A program made the position numbers and the translations under genes. A stretch of 64,000 nucleotides of DNA from Orthonyx spaldingii. Its lineage: Eukaryota > Chordata > Aves > Passeriformes > Orthonychidae. This document shows positions 37,701 through 51,330 of the stretch, in pieces. Position 1 is the stretch's first letter. Each line of letters opens with the position of its first letter. Where the stretch lies: assembly GCA_013397795.1 (NCBI GenBank), contig VZTJ01005907.1, positions 1,319,071 to 1,383,070 on the forward strand, read 5' to 3'. The notes under the pieces are model-generated. The model ran no database searches. It was given only the letters and a program-made list of their open reading frames with translations, and was not told where the DNA came from.

Positions 37701-40700
37701 GAACAGCTACACAGCAAAATAAACACAAAGTGTAAATGTGTTCTCCAAATCAGCAGCCAAGCAGCTCTAGTTTGGCTATAAAGCACTCCAGATTCTGGCT
37801 GAAATTCCAAGGCTGCAAGTACAACATTAGAAGTGTTAGAGATAGTTTGCTGCAAATCATTGTATAATAGCAGTATCTGTAACTCCCTTAAGAAGTTGCT
37901 GTTTACTCAGAATGGCTCTTCCTACAAAAATAGGTTGCCTGGCATGGAGCAGTTAATGAGATCCTAAAGGATTTTCAAATAAAAGGTTAGCTTTTATTTA
38001 AATGAGAGCATCTGTCCCACGATAATTGGTATTAATACAATCCTTTGCTATACTCTCAAATAAACACTGAGGAACTGTAGTGATGCTTATTTTATTTCTT
38101 AAAAATACTATTTTATCTAGAATTATAATTATGGCAAGGCCTGGATAACTCAGGATTAAAAAAACACCCCTTTTCTCATTTTCATCAGTTACCTAGAAAT
38201 TACTGGCACCTTAAGTTTGTTGATCAGCAAATGGATTCAGCCCAAAAAGGTAAAATGGCTCTCTGTCTACTGTAAGAAATACAGCCAAGACCATGGCTAA
38301 GTTAGGTATGACAGACACAGGGCAGAACGTACACAAGCATGATCACTGCTGATTCTGGTTTAAAAAAGTAAATTAGCAACTGTAATAAATTGTCCTTGCA
38401 TTTGTAGTAATAATTGTGTATGTATGTTTTTCCAGACTCATTCCCAAGTACATGGCAGCTCTCAGGATGCATGTGTTAATAAATATTCTGCTTATAAACT
38501 GCAAGAGGGGCATCATTAGCTATAGCTCCAGTTCACCCTGTCTCATTAATGTAAACTTCTCCTAGGCAAAGATGACAGATCCTCAGACCTCATAAAAAAC
38601 CTTGTAAGGAGCATGTTGTCCTTGAGACATACCTAGTCATGCCAAGCTTGAGGACGTCCCAAAAATGCAAAAAGGCTTGTTGAGGGAAGCAACACTCACA
38701 TTTTCATATTTCAGCTGACATCCAGCTGAGTGCTCTCAGCAGTGTTGTTTTCACTTTTTTGTTGTGCTGGGGGAAGAGCAATCTGCCAGGGTTCAGCCTA
38801 CTCACTGCCTTCTCTCTGCCAAGTCTGTTCCACAGGGAATATGTAGGCAGCAGCCCCTCAGCTGTCCAGGGGAGCAGGGCTGCAGTTCAGCCAATCCCTT
38901 ATGTGCTCCTGTCCTCAACTAGCGGCTGCACAGAGGGCATGATACCACAGACACACCATAGTGAGTATCAGGGATTGGTTCTCATCAGACCATATCAATT
39001 TTTGAAGCACAGTAAGTCTTTTCAGTTTCAGAGCAAAGACTGCAAGTGTGGGCTGCCTGATTATAAAGTTAATTAGGAGAAAATGTCCAGTAAGTTTTGA
39101 CATTTCACTTGCTCCATGAATTATCACCTACCTTTATTTCAAGCAGCCAGCCAGAATCACTTGCTGTTAAACTGATGGTTTTCCTTTTATGGTTTACAGA
39201 TTTTGTGGCTAATTGTGAAGGAAACCATTTTTGGAATGCCTGGGCAGTACAAGCGTGAATCACAGCAGCAAGCCATTGCTTCTGTCTCCCAACATGTATC
39301 ATGGAACTATTTTCTTCCATCCCTTTTGTAGTACAGTACATTCTACATTATGAATCATTTTCATGTAAAAATAGAAACAAGTGATGACTATGTTCACTTC
39401 ACAACACAGAAGAAAGAACTGGCATGCCATAATTAAATTGCCAGGTTTAGTGGCATTGTAACAAATTGCTGCACAGACGGCCTTGAGTGTCAGCTATAGA
39501 GAGGTTAATAGACCCCTGAACACGTTTCCTAACAAAATATGATTTTTTAAAAAGTCAAATTCTGGTTCTTGGGGAAGATCCAAAATAACACATCGACATT
39601 TAGTGCCATTTTGGATGTTGTAACACTTATAATGCCATACCTAAAACCAAAATTAAATGCTGCTGTTCACGACACTGAGCTAGGTGCCTATCATCCCTAT
39701 GAAGGGAATGAGGAGCACAGAGCACCTGGGAATCGGATGTACAGTCTACAGCGTTCCGGGGTGTGGGAGGTGAGATGTTTTGTTCAGGCACCTCATTCGT
39801 CTCTTCCATCAATCCTACCTATGTCACACACTGGTGCTGCTGAGCTGTGTGTCCCAGACACGAGCCACTTGGAGCCAGGCGCACAGTTTTCAGTAGTAAA
39901 GTGCCAAAGCTGACCTAGTAATCCTGCTGGGAGGCTGGGAGAATTAACTCATGCTTATTGCCCCCTTCACATGGCTGCTCGGCTTCTCTCCAGTCTGGAG
40001 CATGCACCTGCTTGGGATGTGGGCAGAGAAAGCCTAAATCTTCCTGCAGAAGACCATGTAGGAATTCCCTTAGGTGCCTAACTCAACCCATAACAGATGT
40101 CCATTTTGTGAAGTGTAGTAATAACTGGAGACTTTGCCATTTTCCGGCTGCTCGGCATGGTCTATCATCTAATTCTGCTGGAAGAAGAGATTGCAGTCTT
40201 ACTTGCATTTTCAATGTAGCAAATCAGTCAGGTAAACTGAAGAAACCAGCTTTTACATCCCAGTCTCTCTGTCTGAAGCGATTGCCCCTTCTGTAATACT
40301 CCAGTGATAAGGTAACCTGAGCATCCTTCAGTGAAAATAGATCAAGCTGCAGATGTGGGAGCTTTTTTCCTTACTGGGAAGAGTGTGACTAGAGGGCTGT
40401 TGAGTGGGGTGCCAAACCCACAGATGGGAAGTACAGTTACACAGGTTGGTATTGCCTGTGCAGTGATAGCTGACAATTTAATAAACAACATACACAATAT
40501 ATTGAATGAAGTAGTAAAATGGAGCTGCTGTGGCCTTGAGCTTGATCTCTTGCAGTAAATCAGGAATTGTATTACAGAGGCCAGAGAAGTCATGCTACTA
40601 CTGAAGCGATTAGAGTTGGCCTCAATACTGAGAGGGCTGAAGGAATTTTAAATTTTATGGAATTGTAATTTAAGCAAGAAGGAAATTTTACACATCATTT

Positions 40701-43700
40701 TTTTCTGCCACATGGACATGATACGCATCCAATGCACTCACTCCTGTTTTCAGCACTAGAAATATTCATTCTTTGGCTCATCTACAGTCTGAATTCATCT
40801 TAGCCACACCGCCAAAACACACCTCCTTGTAAATCTGGCAGATACTCTTAGCTCTTTTAAACCCTTAGAAGGGAAGAAATAAAACACTATTTATTTTGCC
40901 TATTTTTTAGAGGATGGTTAACATATATCGCTTTTCATTATGCACACCAGAAAGGACCTTCAAGACTGAATAGTCACAAAAGGAAAGCTAAAGTATTTTA
41001 GTAGCCATCTGAAGATATTTTGGCTGCAAATCCCATAAATGTGAGCTGATGTGTTGCCTTTTTTTTGACAGCCATCTCATTGCCTTTAAAAAGACAATTC
41101 CCGCAATATAGCTCTTTGCAAGCTGTGCTTAAAAGACCAATGCCCTGGTGTGTCACAGACTAGAAAAGCCACGGGTCCAAGTCATGGGGGTAACAGAACC
41201 TCCCACACCAGCTGAGATGAAGTTGCTGTTGATTGTTAGGGTATTAATAGATGAACTTATCACACCTTTTTTCAATAATTTAAGGAGTTACTAACACCAT
41301 ATTTGTGGTTGTCATGCTCACAGTGAAGTCAAGAGAATATAGTCAGTGCCTTAACAGCTTCAGTGTGAAGTCTTTTGGTTTAGCTTAAATTTCACTTCAC
41401 CTGCAGTTTAAAGCAAGAAGCAGACTGTGGCAATGAAACAGCTGGCGTGGGGCACACCTTCCATTCTGCTAGTTTTGCTGTGTAAAGGGGCAACTTCCAA
41501 GACAGGACTACAGTCAGTAGCTGGGGGAAGTAACTTCATAGGCCACCACAGAGGCATTCACTGAATTTCATTTAGCAGTGCCTCCAGGCTCTGGCAAGTT
41601 TGAGTTAAATAAGGCAGCCCCTCATAGCTCTCTGGATCGCCAGCTCAGCTTGTGCTAAGCTGATTTGAATTACTTCTCCTGTGCTCAGGTCACACATAGA
41701 GCTCCTATGCCTCAGCAAACACATGGCAATTTATGTACATGTTTTGCATTTCAGATGTCCATGCATATTTTATTAGTGGAAATATTCATTTGCATAGTAC
41801 TTACTGAAGTAAATTTTTGAGGTCCTTGGGACTGCAGAACAAAACAAACCACCTGGACTGAAAAAGAAGCAATTTTGGTGAGTTAAGGCACTGCTGACAT
41901 GGTTTCTGTTTTATCAATCATTTCTACCAGTTCTTACTTTAAAATAGCTGGCTTTCATTATGAGTACACTCAGGCAGTGTAGCCAAATTTACTGTAAAAT
42001 GAAGGAGTGTTTTTCTTTGAAATGGTTGGATTTTAGATAGCTTTGGTCTGAAAAGACCTGTATCCACATCGATATCTACCAGGGCTGTGTGTCTGCAGAA
42101 GTCCTGTTTTCCAGATGCTCAGTGAGGATAGCCTCTAAAGTAAATTAGTATTTAAGTCCCAGTTCAGCAAAGTTCATACTGGACTTTTAGCACAGGCTTC
42201 ACCTCTTATTCAAGTTAATCACACACTTAATTGCATTATTAAATGGAGATGAAATGATGCATATCCTTAAGAATATACTGTACCAGGACCTACCCCACAG
42301 ACAGTCAAGACTGAGGGCTTGATCCAGATACCGCTGAAATTAAAAGGAGACTTCAGTGGCCTTTAGCTGAAGCATATACATGGGAGTCACAGATGTGTTT
42401 CAATGTTGAAATACATAAATCAGTTTTCCTATCACATAATTTTAATCTGATTTACTTGCATGCAAACCTGGGAGCTGCAAGAGAGCTGAGGGGTTAACGT
42501 CCTGGTGTACTGCTAACATCCTGGAAGAAGAAGTCAGCACAGACAGCAGGATGACAGGACCTTCAAGCTACCGACACTTCCCAGACTTCCACATGATGGA
42601 GAAGAACAATATGGTGGAACTGAAGGTAGAAGCTGACTCATGAGTATGGCCCATCCTGTTGCAATCTTTCAAGGTTCTGTTCTTGCTTAAGCACAGCTCC
42701 CCATAAAGCTAAGGCTCCAGTGATTTTCTAAAGCACTAGTTATAATTAAATAATTGCACAACTTCTCTACTATAGTAGAGAAAGTTTTGGGGGAAAATAA
42801 ACACTAAGATAAAAATTAAGACTTACGTCTTCAAATGAAAATAGAATAATTATAAATGGCAAATAGCCAAAAACCTCTTTGGTAAGTTAATTCAAATTGA
42901 GCTGAGAATGTCAGATTTATTGCTGTGGGTAGCTTGACTGAATGGCTCAAAATTCATATGCCACTTTTGTTTTCGTCTCCGCATTACTGAGATTGCTGTG
43001 CTGTGCCAAACAGCAAGTAAGCCTGGAAAAGAATTTCCTTGCTAGGAACTTTGTTGAGGCTACAAGTTAGCAGAGGAGATAGACCCTGCCCATGATAAGT
43101 GAATTAGAATATACACATATCATGAGCAACAGTAAGGACCTGAACTGGGGCTGTTTTCTGCATGGCAACAGGTTCACAAAGGCTGTATTCAATAGGCTTC
43201 TGTAGGTGCTCTGAGCAGTCTTCTAAGCTTCAATGAAGAGGCAAAATCTCTGTTCAAGAGGTGAAGAGCTCTTTAGTTGGGTACCTGTCACACTAGACAC
43301 TCTCCTGTTCCCCATGCTCTCTCAAGGACAGAGATTCAGGACTAAAAGTACTGCTCACAAGGATAGACAACTTCTGAACAGCGGGGGTAGAAGCACCTCT
43401 GTTGGCAAAATGAAGTTATCTCACAAGAATGACTGTAGACCCAAAAAGGTCAGAATTGCAGGAGTTCATCAAACAATTAAACACACCAGCTCTGTGTTTT
43501 GAATAGAAAATAAGACCAAGACGAGGGAGGAACAGCAAGGGCTGTGCTTTTCACAAAAACTCAAAAGATGAATATGTGGGTTTATTTGGGGATTGCGTGC
43601 ATCCACAAAGGGGAGACTGGTGGTGAGAACTGAAGAAATGGGACAAATATGAAAAAATGTGTACCTTTAACTACAACACTCAAATGTCTACCTCGGGGAA

Positions 43701-46700
43701 TTAAAAAAATCCCAACCAACATACTTCTTGTACATGAAAATTGTGAAAACACAAAAGCAAAATATTCTGAGGAACATATTTTAAATCTCAGATGAAACAG
43801 ACATTACAGGTCATATATTAACTACAAAATAACAATTCCCAGAGAGTCCACCCACGTACACTCTGAAAGTGAGCCACAGCTATTCTCTCTCTCTCATATG
43901 TACATAAATGCTTATTTTGTCTTTAAGACAAAAGCTGCTGGAATTTCTTCAGGGTGCTTTTAAATAAGTATGTTGCTAGCATTGTCCCTGTCACACCTCC
44001 AAAAATAGTAAGAAAGCACACAGAAGCACTTAGTAGCAAGATACAAGCTTGTGGTTTACAGATAGACAACCTTCCTCTGTCTGCTCCTTTGACAGTGTTT
44101 GTGGGCTTCACTTGTTGAGTTGGGATTCTTGCAGGCAGTCTCACATGGCATAACTACTGTTAGCACTGGCTGATTGAGCAGGTAAGTTGTGTTTATTGTA
44201 CAGTTTATTCTCTGAAGGCAGATTGGAAATGGCAACTCAATTTGTCTTTAATTAGTCAAAAACTGATGAAAGCACAAACCAATACAGCATCCTAATTGTT
44301 TCATCAGTGAAATTATAAATAGATTCTTATGAAAATTATTGAAATAGCAAAACAATCCAGAGCTATGAAAAGCTACGAGAAGCCTCGTGTTTGAAAAGGC
44401 TAGAGTATTCCTCAGATTTGTACTAGATCAGCAGTGAAATTTTGCCCTTTGGGATGACTGGCAAGGTAAAATCTGCCTTGCCCCTTTGAGGAAAAAAGGC
44501 CCAACTCAAGTGGAGGATACCAATTATATGACTCCTTCCATCCTACTAAACTAACAGTGAATGGATGTAACCACCAGCATTTTTGGTGAAAACAGGCTGC
44601 TTTGGCTAGGTGCAGAAGAGAGGGCTGAAGACAGAAACATCCACATTTGAATACTGGATGCATTTCCCCCATGCTTCTGGTAGAAAAAGTAATTGCATCA
44701 GATGTTCTCTGAAAACTGTCAGTTTACTTAAGACTGTTCAGCAAATTACCTCAATAGCTGCTTGCCTACATTTCATAGACAGAATCCAAGGAGGTACTTT
44801 TCTCTCAAATGCAGATGAGGAAAAAGGTCTCAGGATTGATGATACTTCCAATCCACTTCACAAGCAAATGACTGATTTTAATTTCTTTTTAACTGCTAAC
44901 ATGGAAGCAGTCTTATCTTTAGATAGAGACAGCCAAGAAGGCAAGGACCACGCATACGAACCCCTTTCCCTTTTCCCCCCAATCTTCACTTGTGAAGATT
45001 ACTTTTTAAGAAGAGAAAAACAGGAAAAATATTTTATATGTCTCTTCAGTAGCCAAAGAGAATTTATCAGAATCTTGGCAAGTGCAACCCTTGTTCAAGT
45101 ATAATTTATGCCAGATAAATGATGAATCTACATCATGGCAATTTAGGGACCTCCAGCTTGGACCACATGAACATTTCTTCAGGGTATGTGGAGATGGGTC
45201 TCCTTAGCTAATGCTTCCTTAGGGAAAGGCAGAACATGGGCAAATTCAAGGGAAAGAAAAAGCTGTCAGAAGGAGATTATTTTGTAGCATTCCTTCCAAA
45301 GCCCAGCAAAAAAATCACAAAAGGATTTTAAAGGTTTTAGGGAAGCTACTGCCTGCAGAAACTCCCACAGCATCAATCCAGTTATGTTGCTGTGATGGAA
45401 GGGGATGGAAAAAGCTAGGAGAGAGGCATAACTTCCCTTCATGATTAGCCTGGGCATCACAGCTCATTTCAAAAATGAAGAAACTTGTCCTGTTGGTAGA
45501 ACAATGAATGATTAAAATGACAAGAAGAATTGCTAAAGTGCTCCTTTGCTCTTGGCTTTCAGATGAACTTGTAAACTGGCTTCTAATCTGCCTGGTGGGG
45601 ATGACTTCCTCAGAGTCAACAGAAGACAATCCTCTAATACTTTTTATCTTGGCAGCCTTTTATAGTGCAATGTATGTATAAATAAATGCCATTATTAACT
45701 CCATGGAAAAATGCCTAGCATTCTCAGACTTGAAAATGCAAATCAATTATGCAGTGTCTTAATTCTACCATCTTTAAAAAAAGGAAAACTTCTAATGACA
45801 TATTACATTGCTTTGTGAATCAATTCCAAATTACTGGAAATTTTCGCACATCCTAATCCATTAAGAAGCTTTATTTTTAAGCATATTCAAGACCTTTTGA
45901 ATCAATGTAAAGACTACACTGCCCATAGAGCTTTAGAGTGGATCTTAAATTATGATTTTCCTCCTCTATGTGACTAATTTAGCAGCAATAGAAGACTTCG
46001 CATTTCCACTTCAGACACAGGGAGCTTCAAAGGTCTTTCAAAGGTCTCAGGTTTAATTAGTATTTGAAAAACAGTGGTTATTTAATAGAAAAAAAAAATC
46101 AGAGTCTTAGAGACCTTAAAAATAGAGGGACCTGTGAAACCCCACAGCCTTTCTGGGTAGCAAATCCTCTAACGGTTCAGAAATCATGACAGAGTGGGAA
46201 GATGGGAGAGAGCAGATCCTCTTTTTCCCCTTGTATTTCAAGAGCTATATGTTCTAGCAGGGTGAAAAAACCTCTCTACTTAGTTTAAAAAATAAATTAG
46301 CTCTCACTGCAGAAACAGACAACTTTTCTGCAATTCTGGATACATAAAAAGCTAGCAGAAACTCCTTCTCTCGAGGGCCATTACTAGCACTTTTCTGGCT
46401 GCCAAAAAGCATGTGCCTTCTAAGAATGTTCCACAGCACCAGCTGCTGTGATGAGAGAGTCAGCAACTATCCAGACTTGGAGCCTGCCAGTCCTGGAAGG
46501 AAGGGGAATACCTGTCTGACCTCTGAGGGGGTGCCTTGTCACAAGGAACCAGCCAGCACAGGATGCTGATACCCAAATGCCTAAGGGAGAGGTACTGAAT
46601 GGAGAGCTGGTATTGTTTGCTGCTCAGGGTGTCAATTACTACTGATAAAAGTACTGGTTTACTAATAGGGAAGTTTAACTCCAGAGCAAGTACATGCCTA

Positions 46701-48956
46701 CGCAAAGGTCTGATCTGCAAGACCAGGATTATGCAATTGGAACAACTGAAATATTCTATTCCAGCTTTAGGGGCCACTAGAAATGTATAAAGCCAGCTAC
46801 CACCCTTGCCATTTGAGAACACCCTGCAGGAGTGAGGCAGGGGTTCCAGCCCTAGGATGTTGCCACTATTCAGAGAACAGTGGTGGGTTAATCTTGCACC
46901 AATTATTAGACATTTGCATCAAACTTTTGTCTTCTTCTCATGCTATTCTCCTAATTTTATGTTCTTTCACCTCCCCTTCTTTTCCATCTCCTTTTTTCAC
47001 TATTCAGCTCCTCCTAAAAAAACCAAGTGTCAGCGTGCAGTCGCTACGTAACTGCACAACATTCTGTTTGTACAGCAGGATCCTAAAGCAGGAATTATCT
47101 GCTGCTCTGCATATACACAGTACCCAGCAAAAAGCAGACCCATTCTACAACACCCTGAAGCTGAAACTCTCAATGTCATCAAGAGTTATTGTGTCACATC
47201 ACCCTCCCAGATCTGTGCAGGGAATACCACCTCATCTTTAGGCTACTGCTGTTAAAGTCATCATTACTGAGTCTTCTGTGTCTGAAGGTGTCCCAGTTGA
47301 TCATTGCACAATTTCTTGAACAGTATCTCACGACTCTCAAGTTCAGGACACTGAAATAAATGCCCTCTTCTCCATAGTTCTTATTGAAAAAGCCATAGGA
47401 ATTATTTTTCTACAGAGCAGCTAGAAGGGAGCCAACAATTTCAAAACTGCTATTTTACATTATCTGATGACACTATGACAGCAGACTTGTCCTTACAGGA
47501 AACTGGACAATTAAGGTCCCTACCCCTACAGTAATTTCTATATTTTCTTCACAAACTTAATGTAAGTCCTAAAAATCCTCTTTTTTTTAGCATATACACA
47601 ACTATCAACTGAATTCTGCAAAAACAGGGTAAACAGCTAACCTGCCAAGCTGTATCTGTTCTTGTAGGAGAGAATTTTTTCAAAACCAGAAATGGGGGCA
47701 GATACAAGCTAGTTCTCATTCCAATCACAAATCTCTACTAATGATAAAGGTAGGCATAAATAGAAAAGAGATCTCAAATTCTCCATAACCTCTTTCTCTG
47801 TCCCAAAGATGATTCAATCTCTTTTCCAAGGTTCTGTTAAGCATAGGAATAAAATACAGTACACAAGTTTTTTTCAGAATTGACCCTTTTGTTTGAGGAT
47901 GACATTTTTTCTTTACGCTCACATTGCACCCCCCAGAATATTCATATACATTGCCATCTCAAATACCTACTGTTCTTGCTTGGTAAAAAATTATTACTTT
48001 TCAAGACTCAATTTTACAGAAGTTTAGCAGAGCTGAATGTTTTAAACTGAAAAGTCTATGATTTAAAAAACTGATTTAAACTTCCTTAATTGTCCATTAC
48101 AGCATGAAGACTTCCATAGAAAAGTAATTTTTAAAAGCAGTATTTTAAGGAGAAATTTTCAAGTGTCTCTATATTTCCCACCCACCCCCACTGGAAATGG
48201 TTGGCAATGAGATTAATCTTGAACTATGGGAACTCCCCTTAGTTACTCAACAGTTAGCTAACCAGTTTTTCTTTTAACTGGACCGAGTCCAATAAGCACA
48301 GCACAGTCACAGAAGTGACACACATAAATGCAGGAAAGCAGTAGTTTTACTGCTCGTTGTGCCCAGGTTGTTGGCGAACAATTTCCGAGAGTGGCCCGCT
48401 GCATCAGAGCCGCAGACAGAGCTGCCTCAGCCCTGAGAGCCAAGGCTTTAGAGACCCGTGGCTGAAAGCCAAAACACCCAGTGTGCACTGCCTGCAGTGG
48501 GGCCAGCAGCTGCACTCCTGCCTTACCTGCTCATCTCACTGCTCAGCTGTTGGATCACCCAAATAATAAGACTGATCTTATTAGGAGGCCCTTAATCCTC
48601 ACTAAACTTCTCCCTTAGCCAATAGCTATCATTAATTTATTAAATGTTATCCTAACAGGCTGCAAATTGACCAGCTACTATTCGTCCAGCCATGTAGTTC
48701 ACCCCCATGAAAACTCCACAGCCACAAGCGATTAGGGAAGTTTTTTCAGGACACCTCACCCACAACCTTGAGGTACAGTGTCTTAGTCCTGTCTGGTGAT
48801 TCCCGACACTACTAGGATGAACTTACCAGGCTGTGGCATGCAACTGTGCATCCTCCTTCACTGGCAGGATCACCAGATGACAGTAGGGTTGGACACAGCA
48901 GTAAGCCCAGGAAGCTGGCAGGGGCACTTCTGACAGTCATTTAGCTTGGCACAAAC
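28796..48956. other. Intergenic DNA or former STPG4 introns, no intact gene recognised
   Basis: If STPG4 is or was a gene here, these 20 kb would be its introns. No further exon is secure. The sequence is AT-rich and nearly free of interspersed repeats. A T14 run lies at 33,133-33,146. Two perfect octamer (POU) motifs occur, ATGCAAAT at 29,852-29,859 and ATTTGCAT at 41,788-41,795. Open frames up to 164 codons (44,610-45,104, + strand) carry no recognisable motif. Confidence 0.5.
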
Positions 48957-49225
48957 ATCGTGAGATCACCTAGTCCAACTCCCTGCTTGAAGCAGGATCT
49001 GCTGGAGACATTTACCCAGCACCTCATCAGCTGGGTTTCCAATCTGCACAGACATTCCACATCTGTGCTTTACCACTTACTGTAAAAGAAGTGTTTTGTC
49101 CTGTTCAAAGAATATTTTCAAATTTATGCCCATTTCCCCTTGTCAGTGGTGCTACTAAGATTGATCTGGCTGTCTTCATTCCCTCCCATCAGGGATCAGT
49201 AGGATATTCCCCTGGGCCTATAAAG
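48957..49225 (-). mobile_element. CR1 LINE fragment, antisense
   Basis: Reads as the complement of a CR1 3' end. The + strand shows GATCACCTAGTCCAACTCCC, then AAGCAGGATC, GTAAAAGAAGTGTTTTGTCC, TGTTCAAAGAATATTTTC, GCCCATTTCCCCTTGTCAGT, ATTCCCTCCCATCAGGGATC and CCCCTGGGCCT, all in the order expected for an inverted copy. It lacks the short terminal tail and is more diverged than the two copies near 20-22 kb, so it is probably older. Confidence 0.85.
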
Positions 49226-49834
49226 TAAGGGAGAAGTCTTTGGGCCTAAGACCTCCCACCTCAATGTCCAGTTTGGACTAAAACACCACCAAGCTGTTTC
49301 ACTGCATTCCAGTGCCACAGAGGCTTTTATTCTAGCTGCAACAGAACATGAGAAACTCCACCATACTTGACAGGAGGGGGGATTGTCTCAGAAGCTGAAC
49401 TTGAAATTTCAGAGTGTTCCTACACACAAACACACACACCCAGAAATCTGCCCAGAGTGACCCAAGGCCTGTTGCACAATTGCAAACGCACCTGGCAAGC
49501 ACACCTCAGCCAAAAGGTTCCTGACCAATGACATTAGCTTCCACCACACTTGACTGCCTGTATCTCAGGAGACAGTCTTCCATTAGCAGAAAGTACTGAA
49601 ATCCACCACTCCCATTCTGCAGTTAAAGAATTAAGTAAACAGGGCTGTAAGACTTCAATTACTGACCTGGAAACCAGGCATTTCATTTACATAACAGGAA
49701 CATGGACACTCACCCTAAACAAAACCAGCAGCTTTGATTCCTGAGACTAAAACATCCCAAGCAGGGAGCAGCTAAAGTGACTGTAAATAAAAGTGGCCTT
49801 TTCACATTCTTCTTACCAAAGGCAATTCTCTTGG

Positions 49835-49905
49835 CCAAGGTAGTCTTTCACGATCCTTGTGGGTCCCTTCTAACTCAGAATACTGGGATATTGGAATATC
49901 GTGAT
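49835..49905 (+). mobile_element. Possible CR1-type LINE tail
   Basis: Contains GATCCTTGTGGGTCCCTTCT, then AACTCAGAATACTGGGATATT. This resembles the terminal 60-70 bp of some avian CR1 families (a ...GGGTCCCTTCCAACTCAGGATATTC... type ending). It is short and diverged, and the left edge is unknown. Confidence 0.5.
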
Positions 49906-51330
49906 AGTGCAGAAGGTCCTTCCCTTTTCACCTTAGGTGTTTCCACATGCATGCTGAGCTGTAGTAGAAGACCAAATAGGTTGTGATTCCCAGCCTACTG
50001 AAAGTCAAGGAACATGACTGGCTAAACCAAAACTTCTTGTCAGATCCCTGTTTGCGTTACTTACCTATAAAAATGAGACTTCCAATACCCCAGCAATTCA
50101 GAATCTCAAGTGGTTGTTCTGATGATTCTGTAAAATCCTCCTCAACCTGTGCCATCTAAAGTATGTCGTGCCCAAGCTCTTAGAGCACAGGATGAAGACT
50201 GGATAGGAAGTGTTCATTTGATCACTTATTTTGTAGAAGGCAAATCCTAACTGCTAGGAAATTTAGGCTGCATGAGCTTCCTGAATCAGACTGCCAGCAC
50301 ACAAACAACAGTTCTAAGAAATTCTGATGCTGGCTATCAAAACACTTTTGACAAGCCTCTCCTGGAAAACCAGTAGAGCTGTTCATAGTCCTCAGAGAGC
50401 AGAGCTTTAAGATCAGTGACCATAAGCACTTGATTAAGTGTTCCTGAATTCAGACTGAACAGCTGTCCTAATTTTATATGCTCACTGTAATTATAAATAC
50501 ATCAAAGATGACTGGAAGAGTTTTAAAACATTAGGTAACTGCTCTGCAGGGATCAGCAAGGGCATCCAGAGGCAGGGGCCAGTGCTCTGTTCAAAGGCCA
50601 CCAGAATCGCCAAACAAGATGACCATGTAGCACATGGACAGTCAAGTCAGTTGTTGCCAGGAGAGTAGAGAGGCCATGGGCATGAGCAAGCCTCTGGCAT
50701 TCTTTGGAGTTCTTGGATTTATCCTTGATAGACACCAGGTTTGTCTTTCACTTTGAAAAAAATTTAAACCTTGAAAAAAAATAGTGCGAGACGCACAATC
50801 ATACTCAATAACAAATGAGGGAGAGAATGTTTTTCCCTCTGTACTTTGAGCTGACTGCATCCTGAATGGCAACTCAGACATGGCAGTTTCAGAAAAGCCC
50901 AAGTGTGAGACTAAGTTACCCCGATGTAGCAGCTGATAGGGAATAAACTCCAAAATAATTAAAAGAAAGCAAACAGGTTTAGTTGTCCGAACAAGGAATT
51001 TTAATTTTAGGTCAACTATTGAACTAGGTCAACATCCAGTTCACAATGTCTACAGATAGTGGGCATAGCCAGTCACTACGGTAAGTTTATTGAAGCACCA
51101 AGCTCCACACAAGACTGTAAAATACATTTTAAACTACTAGTAAGAAAGCTTCTTCAAGTCAACAATACTATTAAGGGCCAGAGTTTAAGGACTAAGTTTT
51201 CACCTTCCAAGCTATTTTAAAACAGCCAATCCATTGCATAAGCAAACCAAACTGCTACATACTGAAACACAGAGCAGCAACTGCATTGAACAATTCCTGT
51301 AAATAATTCAAGGATACATTGAAACAGTAT

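Noticed and set aside
42485..42545. - strand acceptor TTCTTCTTCCAG followed by a TPGR-like reading
   Set aside because: The frame reaches TAA after eight codons, with no donor, and does not match STPG4 beyond the short motif.
44610..45104. 164-codon open frame, + strand, the longest in the window
   Set aside because: No recognisable domain, no conserved-looking motif and no splice or promoter context. A frame of this length is expected occasionally in 64 kb.
50726..50765. - strand KDKPGVY, resembling an STPG motif near the CALM2 3' end
   Set aside because: The frame is closed by stops only 13 codons apart, with no splice donor or acceptor. A four-residue PG-x-Y pattern is expected by chance several times in a window this size.
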